The translations under genes were made by a program, and so were the position numbers. A DNA stretch of 64,000 bases from Luzula sylvatica (lineage: Eukaryota; Streptophyta; Magnoliopsida; Poales; Juncaceae), in assembly GCA_946800325.1 (NCBI GenBank), contig OX326957.1, positions 19,875,591-19,939,590 of the forward strand, given 5' to 3'. The notes beneath the pieces were generated by a model. That model had not been told where the DNA came from. It was given only the letters and a program-made list of their open reading frames with translations, and made no database searches. Shown here piece by piece: positions 35,210-48,318 of this stretch; positions within the stretch are counted from its first letter, which is position 1, and each line of letters begins with the position of its first letter.

Positions 35210-36168
35210 CAGGGCCGGCCCGGCGTTTTTTGAGGCCTTTGACAAAATTTAACGAAGTTATAAAATATTAATTCTATGTTAACTTAACTACACAAAAAAT
35301 TTCAAACAAGAAGAAAAATTAATTAATCCATAATGAACCTTGTAGTGTACTGAAATCGAAAAATAAAAATTGTAAATAGAAGCAGTGTACCTTGATAATG
35401 GCTGCAACGCCTAATCTGGAAAAACGAAAAAAAAATTAAGCAAGAAATCAGGTTACAGTTCGACAATTTAGGCAAGAAATCAAATCAAATCCTAGCACAC
35501 AATCCGTGATTCGGTACAAGCAAACATTTATAGTTTTCGTAAAATTATTGGAGTGACATGTTAACAAGTTTTAATATCATTTCTATCATTAAACACATCG
35601 TTAAATGACAAATCAAATAATCTATTAAACAACGAGTTTTTATATGATTCTTATACCTCTGAATTTTTTTTAATATAACTGAAAATTAGAAATCAAACAA
35701 TTCTATTACCCTGAGCAAATTAAGGTTCTTCACTGTAATGTCTTTACCGTGAATTAGGGAGAAACTAGGGAGAAATCCACGCAGAAAATTAAGGCGAAGC
35801 CGAGAATTAGGGCGATATCCATTGCCGCTGCAGAGTGGTGATGGCCATGGGAGCCTCATGCCGCGCCGTGAAATCCACGCAACCAGTTCCGTGCCGTCGC
35901 CTTGAGGTTCCTTCCGCGCCGTCGTCGTCGAAGGTGAAAGTGATGTACGCACTGATCCATTCGCACAAAATCCACCAGCACCAGGTGAGGCTGCGGAAGT
36001 GAGTCTTTTCCTCTTCCTCTTCCCCTTTCGACAGTTTGGTTTTGTTTGGGAAGAAGAAAAATGGGCTGTTTTTTTTTAATACCTTATAAAAGAAAATATT
36101 TGTGGCCTTACCAAAATTGTGGCCTTTGACAAATGCATCTTGGGCCAACATACAGGGCCGGGCCTGTT
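35210..36168. mobile_element. hAT-type element (959 bp) with perfect 8-bp target duplication
   Basis: Ends CAGGGCCGGCCCGG (left) and, inward from the right, CAGGCCCGGCCCTG. Identical octamers TTAATACA flank it at 35202-35209 and 36169-36176. Subterminal GGCCTTTGACAAA occurs near both ends in inverted order. The middle (35700-36000) is GC-richer with a short unrecognised frame on the minus strand, perhaps captured sequence. No transposase. Confidence 0.92.
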
Positions 36169-36176
36169 AATACAGT

Positions 36177-38455
36177 AATTAATATATTATTGTTATTGTT
36201 ATTAGTATTAGTATTTTAGTTCAATATTAGCTCGTTAAGTTAAGTATATATTGGATGCATTAAATGATAATAATTATTATTATTATATACAACTAAGAGG
36301 TCATATACTCTGCATCTATGATTCATGATTTTTATTCTTGATATTGTCACATAACATCGTGATGTTGATGATTATAAATTAATTAGTAATTCAATTAGCA
36401 TCAACTTAATACCAAATTTATATGTATAATCGATTATGGATTAGCATGTATCTTTATTGGTATGTTGAAATTGACAGTTAATTCTTTTTTGTGTGTTAAT
36501 TGGGATGCTAATTATCCCCACTAAACTTTTTCGAAATACACATAAAATGAGAGAGAGGAGCTGTGGAGGCAACGTAAAATTTCCTATAACTAACTTATTA
36601 TTTACAAAAATCATTAATGTTTTATTAAAATAATAACTATTAATGAATTAATAAAACGTATTAGCTAACTTAATATTAAAAAAATACCTTCAAACTTCTA
36701 AAAACGATATAATGAAAGGTCCTAAAACTAGTTGTTGAAAAAAAAATTGGCCAAAATATTTTCAAGGTTTTTCATTTTCTATGGATGGTTTTGTTATTTT
36801 TTTCATTATGGGTGGTTAGTCTTATGAAAAATGAAATATAAAAATTAACAGAGTACCATTTTGAATTTATGGTTCTTTTGTCAAATGAGAGAGAGTACCA
36901 TTTTGTCAAATGAGGTGGCAAAAGTGGGTTAAGTGGATTGATTAGTTTTTCTAATTGACTCGATTAAATATTAATTGACACGTAAATAATTTATAATATA
37001 TTAATATTATTACATGTTAATTGACGTGTCAATTCGATTAAATAGTCAATTAAATCGCTAATCGATTCAATTAATAATACCAATCAACTCATTAAATCCA
37101 TTTTTGCCATTTCATTAAGGAATTTTTTTGGAGTTCGGAGGACTGAATATATAACCCCACTTTATAATAAGATACGTACACCTTTTGGTTTTTTTTATTA
37201 TTTTTAATGAAAATGACACAATAGTTGAGATTCTTGAGAAATCACAATCAACGTGCTTCCAAATCTCACTATTTTCTTTCTTACAATGATATTAAATTGA
37301 TTGTCATCCTTCAAAAGTCATGTTCAAGATGCTCGTAACAGTACAAAAATATTAAGTCAAAAAAGTGAATTGAATGCTTGGCACTGGACACCATATCAAA
37401 TTTTTTTCTTCGTCAAAGCATCGTCAGTTCATGAAACATTAAAAAATACATATGAGACCTTTTCTTCATCAAATATGGTCAGTACTTGAAATATTAGAAA
37501 TACAATATATGGGACCCATTAAATTTTCTTATTTCTAGTTTAAACCATAGAATAAAAAATGAGAAATAGTTGGAATTATTGTTCAATTTTTTTTATGAAG
37601 ATAAACGTTTTATATTTCCCCAAACATAACATGTTTGAAAAAAAAGTAATCACGACTTTATGAAACATAAGGAAAACAGTTTAAAATGAAAAATTGTAAT
37701 TAGGGTTCTTTTTGAATATTTATGAAATTGGGATCTTTTGAGTATTGCATAGAATATGAGAAAATAAAAAAGATTTCCCCGAAGTTTTTAAATTAAAACA
37801 ATAACGATGATAATAATTTTGAGTATTATCGTAAATTAACCTCGTGATATAAATTTGTGAGCAAATTCGTCGCATGGCCGTTTTAACCCGTTTTGGTATC
37901 AAAATATTTATCGTCACATGTTGACTTCAATAAATCCCACGATACCTAAAACAAAAAGTAAATAAATAAAAACACTAAACGATCTCGAGTTGGTTTTTAT
38001 TAGAGTATTTACTGAAAGATTAATTATTAAATAAAAATGCTAAAAGATCTCGAGTTGGTTTTTTCTGTGAAAATACACAAAAATCGAAACAATTAAAGAT
38101 GTTTCTTAATTGATCATTATCAAATAAGTAAAAATTAAATAGCACTAAGTTCACAACAGATCGTTGTAAAATAACAATTAGAATTATGTCAATTGGCTCA
38201 CAACCTAGTTGGTTGAGTACGTACATCATTGTTCTTTTCTTGTTTGGTCCTTCATGAAAAGTACCTGAAAAATCTTGTCGTGTTATTAACTGCACGAGGT
38301 CTAGATTCTCCCGCAGTGTCTTTAACCCACAAAAATGGAAATCGGTGCAAAGTTAATAAGATTTTTATTATAATTATGAATTGAAATATGGAATTTGAAA
38401 AAAAAATTGAGTACATACATCAATTATGAAAAAAAATTGAGTACATAATTAAATA
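36177..38455. other. AT-rich intergenic DNA, no gene seen
   Basis: Contains an ATTGACACGTAAATAATT region with inverted ACGTGTCAATTC near 36975-37035 and two copies of AACGATCTCGAGTTGG-like sequence (37978 and 38041). Short frames have no recognisable content. Confidence 0.45.
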
Positions 38456-38611
38456 TAATTGTTCAATAATGGAGAATTCGGCGGATTCATTTTGGAGTGC
38501 AATAAAATTTAATATATTTTTTTCAAAACGTCAACAATTACTAACGTGATAATTAAAAAAATTACTCTCTTCCAAAATGTACGCGCCGAATTCTCCATTA
38601 TTGAACAATTA
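38456..38611. mobile_element. Palindromic MITE, copy 1 (156 bp)
   Basis: Arms of about 40 bases: starts TAATTGTTCAATAATGGAG and ends with its inverted counterpart. The arms include GAATTCGGCG. A second 156-bp copy is at 38908-39063. Confidence 0.85.
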
Positions 38612-39235
38612 TATTTAATTAACGTGATAATTAAAACATATAATTAAATATTCATTAAAATTTATTCAAACTTATGAATTGGAATAAATATCAATTATGT
38701 ATTAAGTTAACTGTTAACATGTACTAGTTATCATTTTAATTAAATATACTAATTAGAACATAGAGGATGATATGATAAAATTTGGATAATCTCGGTTAGT
38801 ATATTTAATTAAAATGATAACTAGTACATGTTAGCTGTTAACTTAATACATAATTAATATTTATTGAATATTTAATTATATGTTTTAATTATCACATTAA
38901 TGAAATGTAATTGTTCAATAATGGAGAATTCGGCGGGTACATTTTGGAGTGCAAGAAAATTTAATATATTTTTTCAAAACGCGTCAACAACAGTGAACTT
39001 ATATTAAAAAAAAAATCTCCCTTCCAAAATATACCCGCCGAATTCTCCATTATAGAACAATTACTTTTAATTAACGTGATAATTAAAACATATAATTAAA
39101 TATTCATTAAAATTTATTCAAATTTATAAATTTGAATGAATATCAATTATGTATTAATTTAATAGCCAGCATGTACTACTTATCATTTTAATTAAATATA
39201 GTAATTAGATCATAGAGGATGTTATGGTAAAATTT
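38612..39235. repeat. Inverted and direct repeats around the second MITE copy
   Basis: Segment 38612-38757 recurs inverted at 38795-38907 (with a ~30-bp deletion) and again directly at 39064-39226; shared words include GTGATAATTAAAACATATAA and TATCATTTTAATTAAATATA. The second palindromic MITE (38908-39063) sits between the inverted and the direct copy. The order is MITE, arm, inverted arm, MITE, arm. Confidence 0.8.
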
Positions 39236-40300
39236 GGGGAAATATATCATATTTTCAATTAAAATTGAATTTTAACCGGCGGGATTCTAAAACCAGTTAA
39301 GAGTTATTTTTGAAATATTATAAAAAATAGGATTATTTTTGGAATATTTTCAGAAAGAGAGTTATTTTTTGAATTTTGGTTCAAAAAATGGTTATATGCA
39401 GAAATGCTCCTAAAAAAACAACTAAATAAATACTTTTAAACAAATAAAGCCGGCATTTAGTATTAAAAAAGACGATGGTCACAAGATAATTACTTCATAG
39501 AAATAGGTTGTGATAGAGAATTGCTTAATGATATTGTTAGTTTCTGATGATCTGATTTTATGGGGATATTATCCTTATTTTATCACTCAAATTTTATCCC
39601 AGTCTGTGAGACAAATTTTAAATTCTAAATGATTTGTGCATGTAATTTATTTTTACATTAGCTATACAGATCTTATCACGTGATAAGTAAAAAAAAAAAA
39701 AAAATTGGATAAAATTATCACTACTCGTGGATAAAATCTAATAATAAGCTGTTTTCTAAAATTTGCAAAAAGCAAATTTATATATATTTTTTTGTTTCTA
39801 AGTAAAGTAGGATCGTGGAATAAATTTGTTGAATTTTTTAAAGTGATATCAAGTTCTTAATACTTATTATCACTTTAACCCGACTCGTCCCGTACAATGT
39901 GCATAGTCACTTTTAAATACTTAGAAAAATCTTTACAAATTAAATTCCAATTTTATTATTTTCTTATATGGATGAAAAAACATTGCAAGGCGGTATTTGT
40001 TTATGAACCATCTTTGTTTTTCATATTAAATTTTATTGAACTACTCTTAACATTCTGTTATTTAAAAGTTACCTGATATTATCAATTAATAACTCAATTA
40101 ATGTAAAAATTTAATTTTATTTAATGCATTGTTCGAACATATGATGAATAACAAATAATTAATGCAATATTAATACAATATTTAATAGTAAATCAATATA
40201 ATATTAATATGTTAATTATATATTATCTCATGATGTTAGTATATCTTCAGTAAAAGTAAGTGCGTTTTGTGTTTACTTACAAAAAATTTCCTTTTGACAT
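39236..40300 (+). repeat. Repeat unit copy d, block 2
   Basis: Patches align with 20870-21960 and 14390-15168: AAATTCTAAATGATTTGTG (39630), TTTTGTTTCTAAGT (39788), TTACAAATTAAATTCCAATT (39934). Strongly diverged. Confidence 0.5.
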
Positions 40301-41549
40301 ATATATATATATTATTGTAAAAGAGTACACTGGATAAATATGTATGTCATATTGCCTAAAATGTACATTTAAAAGAATATACATGCAATATCTAGAAAAA
40401 TATTATATAGATAAAAAATATATTTATTTTTAAAAAGAACAAAAGAGCAACGCGTGGCATTTTGATTTTTTTGCTTTTAATTTTGATCGTTTTAACACAC
40501 TCCAAACGCACGCCACAAATATATATAAATTGTTATAAAATTATATAAATATAATTCAAAAATATTTATGCATAACGTTACTCATGTAAGAAAGATATAG
40601 AATGGTATATCATACATAAAAAAAAATATAACGTATAGTTATTTAAAAAAATATATATCATACATCTAAAATCTATATGATACGTCTAAAAATATATAAC
40701 AAATAGAGATAAACCATACATGTAAAAGTATAAAACATGTATTGTATTTAAAATTTTTTTTGTACATCTAACATGTATAAGATACAATAAAAAAATATAA
40801 CATAGAAAGATATATCATACATGTGAAAAATGTATAACATACATCTAAAATATCTAAAGTGTATAACATACATTTTAACAATACTAGTAAACAAAATATA
40901 AAATACATCTAAAATATATGATACGTCAAAAAGAAAATATAAAAACCTGAATAATGGACGATGTGCATTTTGAAATATGCATAGAGTACACACCATTTTC
41001 CGTTGTCACATATCGCTCTCCTGTAAATTTCGGAAAGTACGATATTTTCCCTTAAAAGATATTGGCCTTGGACTTGATTCTTCTGTTTATTTTATTTTTT
41101 TTATATGATTTTTTTCCTGTCTTTCAATTTTTTTTTGGGAATATATCATGTAGATTTTATTTTTTTGGATATATGATTTGTAGTTTTCATTGTTACTCCC
41201 ACAATTTATAAATTTATCTTTAATTTTTAGATTTTAGTTAGTTGTTTATTCATTTTCCTTTAATTTTTACTCTTAAATTAGTTGATTGATTCGTAAATTC
41301 ATATGTACCGAACCAAAAGGTAACAACATTTAAATAAGTTTTTCGTTTGATTAAAGTGTAAGTGAAATATTATGAAATTCATATATTAAATTCTTTTTTT
41401 ATTTTATTTACTATTTAAATTCTTTTTATGTGCTCCGTTTGCAACTTGCAGTGGTTCGGTCGGTAATTCTATCTGTCAACATGAATTTTGAATTTTATTC
41501 AATGTTCAATTGGCATAGCATTTTGTTCTTTTTTTTATTATTCTGTGGC
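40301..41549. other. AT-rich DNA with degenerate ATACATCTAAAA repeats
   Basis: 40560-40960 repeats words such as ATATATCATACATCTAAAA and TATGATACGTC irregularly. A similar patch is at 47280-47340. No gene recognised. Confidence 0.5.
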
Positions 41550-42880
41550 TAATATTGGTTATTTTAATGCACACAAAGTTCATGTGAATTAAATTCTATT
41601 GAAATCTATTCTAAAAGCACAAAATGTGTTTCCCAATTAGTGGAATCATGCATTAGAAATGACATGATTATCTAAAATGTATACTTCTATTTAAACAATA
41701 TGCATATGTGTATCATACACTGATTTCACTAAAATCTAAAAAGCCTTATTACTTATCATAAATAATTTTGTTATCACTTGAAAAAATTAGATATTGGAAA
41801 AAATCATAGAATTGTTGGCACTAAGTATGGGGATTTTTAACCGTAAGCTTTTTTCTCCGGCAAAAAAAATACCTGATCATCTATTAATTAGTTATATGGC
41901 CTATATAATTATGGTTGCGTATATTTCATATTTGTCGAACACAACATCACAATAATATGAGTACGTCGTGGTTGGGACGTTACTCTCTCTATTTATTAGA
42001 AATGAAATATATAAATTAACAGAATACAAGTTTGTTGTTTAAACATATCAATATATATTTTTAATATTTATGGAGATCTTTTAAAATAATAAAAAATACA
42101 ATTTATGCAAAATTGCCGAATTTTTTAGTCATAAATAAAACCTAACACCAACACCACCCAATATAAACTTTTAATTCTTATATGAAAATATAATTTAATT
42201 ACTATGGATATTTTTGCAGCAAAAAAAATAGTGAGTTTGCTAGAATATCCAGAAAAAATAGCTGTTTTCTCAAAAGATCTACAAAGATACAATGATACAT
42301 TATACATATAAAACAAAAGATCATTATACATTATACATTACACAAAAAGTATGTCTATAAAACAAAATATCATTGGATATATTAAAAAAGTATTAGAGTA
42401 TAAATAAAAAATATTAATTTTTAAAAGGAAATATTTAATAATTGTGAAGATATATTAATATATTATGCATATTAAAATAATATATTAGGTTATTAGGCGA
42501 ACCAATAATGAAATTTCGGTCCCTGAAACAAAAAATACAAGTTGTTTTTTAATATCTATATATCATACTTTATTTTCTATGCACTTTCGAGATCAATTTG
42601 GGATAAGCCCAAATCAATCAATCAAGGATATTCGGCCCTAAATTCTAATTGTACATTCCTGTCCCAAGTAAAATCAATTGAAAAAGGACAAGCTCATTGT
42701 AAAACAGCAAAAAATAATTGAAATATCATCTAATTCAATAAAATATAACACTCACAATTAAGTTAACACAAGTTAAACTAACCAATTAATTGGCTATACA
42801 AATGCAAGCTCCAAATTTGGTTACAAACTAATTAAACAACAAGTTTCTAATTCTTCACATAAGATTAGATATATAATAAT
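41550..42880 (+). repeat. Repeat unit copy e, block 1
   Basis: Carries ATCATGCATTAGAAATGACA (41645), a GATCATCTATTA segment, GGGATAAGCCCAAATCAATC (42600) and CTAACCAATTAATTGG (42778), in the order found in copies b and d. It ends just before the RING1 gene. Confidence 0.65.
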
Positions 42881-42915
42881 ATCGCTATTAATTGTTAATT
42901 TATTATTCACACCAT

Positions 42916-45427
42916 TCAAGCACTCTGGCCCTCCCTGTTTCCACTTTTCACACAATAAACCAGTTCCTGCAAACCCAAAACAAAATACTCACCATTAATA
43001 TACAAAAAGAAAATAATTTAAACAAAAGAAAATAATTTAAACAAAAGAAAATAATTTAAACAAAAGAAAATAATAGACGTACCAGATGGGCTTGATCGAC
43101 AGAGCGTATCTCCTGAAGACACATGTCCGCACATAAAACATGCAATTCGTTCGATTTCTTCATGCTTATCTCCACTTGTTCAGCTCCGCAACTCGTCCTT
43201 TCAGACACAAGCTACACAAAACAAACAATTACACAAATAAATAAAATTTCAAAAATTTCGAAAAATTTCTAGAGAGAGAGAGAGTACATGTTTAAGGTGA
43301 CCAATAGAAGCAGAAGGCTTGCAAGAGAGATAAGGACTCGCCATTCGAACCAAACCACTCCTTTCCATTGGCACCATAATCACATTCATATCATCCTACA
43401 AAATTACAAAAACACCCTTCAATTACCCACAAATTACCAAAAAAAGTAAAAATTACAAATCAATACCTCGTTTTCGATTTTACTTTGGACGAGACCCCTC
43501 AAATACTCAGAGAGTCGCGATAATCTCGCAGCCTTCAAAACCCTCGATCCATTCGAATTATTATTATTCGCGTGGCGAGTCCTCACCCCGTTTTTTCCCC
43601 ATGCACGTAAGGGCGACGCGTTTAAATTATCGCGCAAACTCCCCATTTCGCCCCTCCCATTATTATTATTGTTATTATTGCCGTTCTGTCTTTCTCTCTC
43701 CTCCACCACACCAGCGCTGACATCACCATTGTTAACATTAAAATTGTAGTTGGTTCTCGGTCGGCCTCGTCGCCGTGCCGGAGGAGAGGTCTGACGTGGC
43801 GAGCGGGGCCCGATCGTCAGAACGGCATTGCGTTGACCGTTGACTTCAGAGGGATGTTCTTCGTCCTCTTCCTCCGAACCTGAGAGAGAAAGAGAGAGAG
43901 AGAGAATTACAGTGTGAATATTTAAGTTTGGTTTACCAGGTGTGAATGTTTCGCTTACCGCCTGATGGACCGCCACGGCTTCTCTTTCGTTTCGGCACGG
44001 TGCGTTTTCCGATCAATTGGGATTGTTTTCTGAATGTTTCTGCTATCGCCTCTTGAATCTATAAAAATCCAAAATATCATATTTACCCTTCAAAAAATAA
44101 AAGTAATGATTATTAATTAAAAAAAATAATAATTTACAATCTTGTTGCGGTTTTTATCCTCGTCATTGAACGATAACTCCTGCGAAATTAGAGACTTAAT
44201 TAACAAACGAATCAACAATGAAGGGTAAATTTGATATTAATAATGGTACCTCTTCTTCATATTTATCGATATCAGGATATAAAGCTGAAATTAACGCATC
44301 ATAATTAGGATCGTCTCGTAAAGAACGCCTACTTGCACAATGAGTCCTACAAGCTGGACACTCATTATTCCTAAATTAAAAAAAAATTAAGAAATTAGTT
44401 TAATTATTCAAAATTTCAAAAAAGGACAAATTATTTTATGTTTTGTTTTGTACCCTAAACGCATGGATTTGTCGATGCATCCGCGACAAAACCTGTGCAG
44501 GCATTCCATCACCGTCCTTGTTTTCCTGATTATTCCTGAAATTTTTCGAAAATGATTAAATTGAATGAATTTTAGTAAACTGGTATATCACGGTACTGTT
44601 ACGAATTTACCAATGGAACCCTAGAAGAATTGAAATTTGATAATTTGGTGTGTAATATAATTTTGCGAAATGGTACCTAAGCATATTGGGCACATGAATT
44701 CTTTGCGAATCTCGACCATTTTCACAAGCACATACCTGAAAATTAAAACGATGCGAAAACTAAAACAAATTGAATTTTTAAAAAAGAAGAGAATGAAAAT
44801 GCGATATTTATACAATACTGAATTATCGTATAATCAGTACTGTTAAGAAGAAAATCATGTTACGAGGATGAAAATGCGATATGTATACATACAATTGAGA
44901 AAAATTAATACGGGTTAATCAGAGCATGAGAATGGTTGGAAGAGAAATAATCGAAAAGAATGAGGCGAGAAGGGAGAAGAATTGAGTGCATTGAGAGGAG
45001 AGAGATAATCCAACAATTGAGAAACTCAACGGATTTCTATTATATACACTGTTGAAAGAAGAAAGAAGAAGAAGAAAATGGATAGAGAGCTTTACTCGTC
45101 CTTATCGTCAGACGAGTCCTCGCTTTCTCCTTCCCCGTAAGAATCTGCGACAAAATCACGACCTTTAGGATCACCACACAAAGAAAGAGAGAAAAGTTTC
45201 GGGATTTTTGGTGGGTGGGTGGGTGATTGAGCGCATCCATTACCATCCGGTTCTGGGTTTGGTTTATCAGGCTTCTCTGTTTCCTTCTCCTCTTCTTGGT
45301 CTCCTTCTTCCATTCGAAGTTCTTCTTCTTCTTCTTCTTCTTCTTCGTGTTCTTCTATCCGTTTCTCTTCTTCTCGAAATAGTTCAACTTCATTCATGGC
45401 GTTCTCGAATAGCCCTTGAGACGGCAT
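42916..45427 (-). CDS. RING1: PRC1 RING1 homologue, putative E3 ubiquitin-protein ligase (11 coding exons)
   Basis: Polycomb PRC1 subunit expected in the nucleus to monoubiquitinate histone H2A. Exons, plus coordinates: 45244-45427, 45096-45144, 44677-44735, 44454-44535, 44250-44370, 44138-44179, 43959-44058, 43467-43879, 43288-43395, 43083-43211, 42916-42966. They total 1338 bp, 445 residues; all ten introns are GT-AG and phases agree. Residues 1-78 are highly acidic. A C3HC4 RING finger spans 93-132 ([18 protein letters not shown]), preceded by EIRKE and followed by [18 protein letters not shown] and YPDID, the plant RING1A/1B signature. A basic, Asn-rich middle follows; the C-terminal ~110 residues fit a RAWUL ubiquitin-like domain. 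The start at 45427 is preferred over one 38 codons upstream because MPSQ... then acidic residues matches the family. The gene looks intact. Confidence 0.93.
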
Positions 45428-48318
45428 TCCTCTCCTTCTTCGCTGCTCGTACTCCCTTTCTCCTTTTTGCGGGCTTCGTCGATACGGATTTGAAAGAGGG
45501 ATTTGTCGAGAACGGTTATGCAGAATTGCAGACCAAAGCATGCAAGGGATGGAATAAAAAGGAGAACTCCCCGCTATTCCCTTCTCATTGTATGGTCAAC
45601 AATTGGAATAAGACCAGACAAGGCAATTGACAGATCATTTTATTATAAATACAGAAAATATATGTATTAATGTGTAGTGTTTTCTGCTCTGTTAATATAA
45701 ATTTATGTTTTGGTAGTATCACGAGCCGACTACTCTTATTCCATCCAGAGGGCGAATTGTCAATATTCTTTCCCTTTCCAATTTATTAGAAATAATTTGG
45801 GATTAATATAATTATCAATTATCAATAATTATGCTTTATACATACTGTTATTTTATTTTCAGAAAAGAAAAAAGAAAATAACACGTGAGGATTGAGAAAT
45901 TGGGCCCTGTATTGGGGGTTTTTGGGCTCTTTACAGCACCGAATCTGAGACGTTGGATTAAGATCATACATGAGTAATGATTGGAAGCTATGAGTTGTGT
46001 AAATGTTAGTGTGGGTATTAGAAGTACCTATTTGGGGTTAAATTATTTTTTTTTGGAAAATAAAAGTGAAATTGCATGATGCTGAATTCATCATTAATAC
46101 AGTATTTATTGTGTAATTTATAAGTGAATTTGTAATTTATTATTCTGTCTATGCTTTATAGCTATTTCTTTTTTCAATTAGGTGATCTTTTGAGATTTTT
46201 AATCGAATTTTTATTCTGGCTATGTCTGATTCTTCAGAAAAAGTACCAATAAATTATTGATATTAGAAATTAATAAAAAATAAAATAATACTTGACTATC
46301 GACAATGCTGGATGCAAATCACTGATGAGCCAAAAAATAAAAAATCATTAAAAATGAAAAAAGGGGGGAAATCAGATATGTGCATGCAAAAAAAAAATTA
46401 TGGAAAGAAATTGTGTGTCAATCAAAAAAATATAATAGTATGAAAAGGGAAATTTTTTACTTGTTTCGATTTGGAGAAGAGTCATCACCATATTGTATCA
46501 TCAGATATTCTGTAAGCCAAAACAAATTCGATCAAATCAATAAAAACGAAACAAAGTATATAGATCTGATTGATCTATCCTTGTTTGTCTCATGTGTTGC
46601 GAATTAAGCGAAATTATTACAACAAAAAATTACTAAATTAGATGCATACCATAAAATTCATCAGTGAAATGAAATTTAGATTGAAACGATACAAACAGAT
46701 ATTTTTACCTTTCTGTTCTTCTTTTTCCCCTTCTTTTTTCTCATCTCGCTCGACTGGATTCTTTTGGTGTATGTCTTCCATGAAAGCACACTCTTATCGC
46801 GATCAAGTACTATTTCTTTCCTTATTTCGAGGGAGGATTGCCGAATGTAGATCGATTTGGAAAGCGAGATTAGGAAGAAGAGTGCAAAGAGTAGGAATAG
46901 GTGGGTGTGTTTTGGGGACAATTTTGCTATTCTTATATTAGGTTAATCTTTCAATTATGCAATAACACTTGGGATTATTCCATATTTATGAAACAGGGCT
47001 CAATTTGCAAATAAGCAATATAGTAACAAAAAAGATTATTTCTTAAAAGACATAAATTTCTATTATAAATATATATACTACATATTTTTAGAAAATATAA
47101 AAAATTCTATTATAAATATATATCTAGATATTTTCAAAAAATATATATTTATATTAAAAAATGTACAATATCATGTAAAAAGACATGTCGTTATTTAAAA
47201 ATGCATATTACACCCCTAAACAATTATAATTTAAAATAATGTATAATCCAAATAAGTATTTAATTTAAAAAAATACATACGTATAAAAAATATTTGTCAT
47301 ACATCTAAAAAATATATTGTATATCTAAAAAAATATATTCAGATCAAACATGCGTTGTGTTTTAAAAATACATATCTTTTGTTTTTTTTTGAAGGAAAGA
47401 CAAACACGATACGCGTTCGGTCCGATTATGTTTTCATTAAAAAGAGTTCAAGTTTAAAAAGTACAATTGAAAAGTACCGCTAATTACACATTTACAACAA
47501 TAACACAAACGTCGCACAATAGCGACGATTATTTTGCAATATTTATTCCATTGCTCGATTAGGTCATTGATACCACTGATGACCAAAACATGTATTCTTT
47601 CTTTTCTTGCGAAAATCTACTATTCCGTTTTCTCCATAAGGACCAAATTGTGGCAGACCACTTCATATCTCATTTCCCGGCTTCCTTCTTGCTTTTGTTT
47701 GGCAAGCTGCTGTAAGTTTTCGTTGAAACCTTAAATATTTTGATAATGAATAAATAAATGATATATTCAATAAGGTCTTCATCACTCGTGTGTTCCGTCA
47801 AAACTCCAATGGAGAGAGTGAGTCGAGATCTGCCCTTGGCTCGATGACACGCCAAATCTCCTTGGTGAACAAATAAGACAAATAAGACACAAATATGATA
47901 TATTGAAGAACTATATATTTTAGGCCCTCGTGTATTGACTAATTTATCGTGTAGGAGAGCTTGTGTGACAAATAAGACACAAATACAATGAATTTGATGA
48001 GCGAGCATCATTTCTCTCCCCAAATATGTGAATAGAATATCTATATCTATATTCTACAACAAGATGCAAAGACTGAAAATTTTCTGAAAATTTTCATAAT
48101 CTCCTAACATTCCTTCTTTTTACTATTGGATTATTTTCGTAGTCCCTTTTCATCAATTTGATTGCTAATAAATATGACACATTAATAAAATTTCAAACTA
48201 ATTTAACTAAATATAACATTTTCATATATATTATTTTTTGACACAATACATACGCAATATGACACCAACTAACAAGTTTCACTAATGAACTCGATTGGTA
48301 ATTATTTCGTAATTTGAT
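45428..48318. other. Region upstream of RING1 and intergenic DNA
   Basis: 45428-45640 is the likely 5' leader and promoter side of RING1 (minus strand); I see no clear TATA box. 46640-46940 has frames on both strands without recognisable domains. 47040-47380 is AT-rich with ATACATCTAAAA words. 47388-47420 has a T run followed by GAAGGAAAGAC, resembling other T-run junctions at 13075, 15405, 49622 and 59605. No further gene recognised. Confidence 0.45.

Noticed and set aside
45092..45541. Single 149-residue acidic protein as a gene of its own
   Set aside because: Its first half is RING1 exon 1; the second half reads through intron 1 into exon 2.
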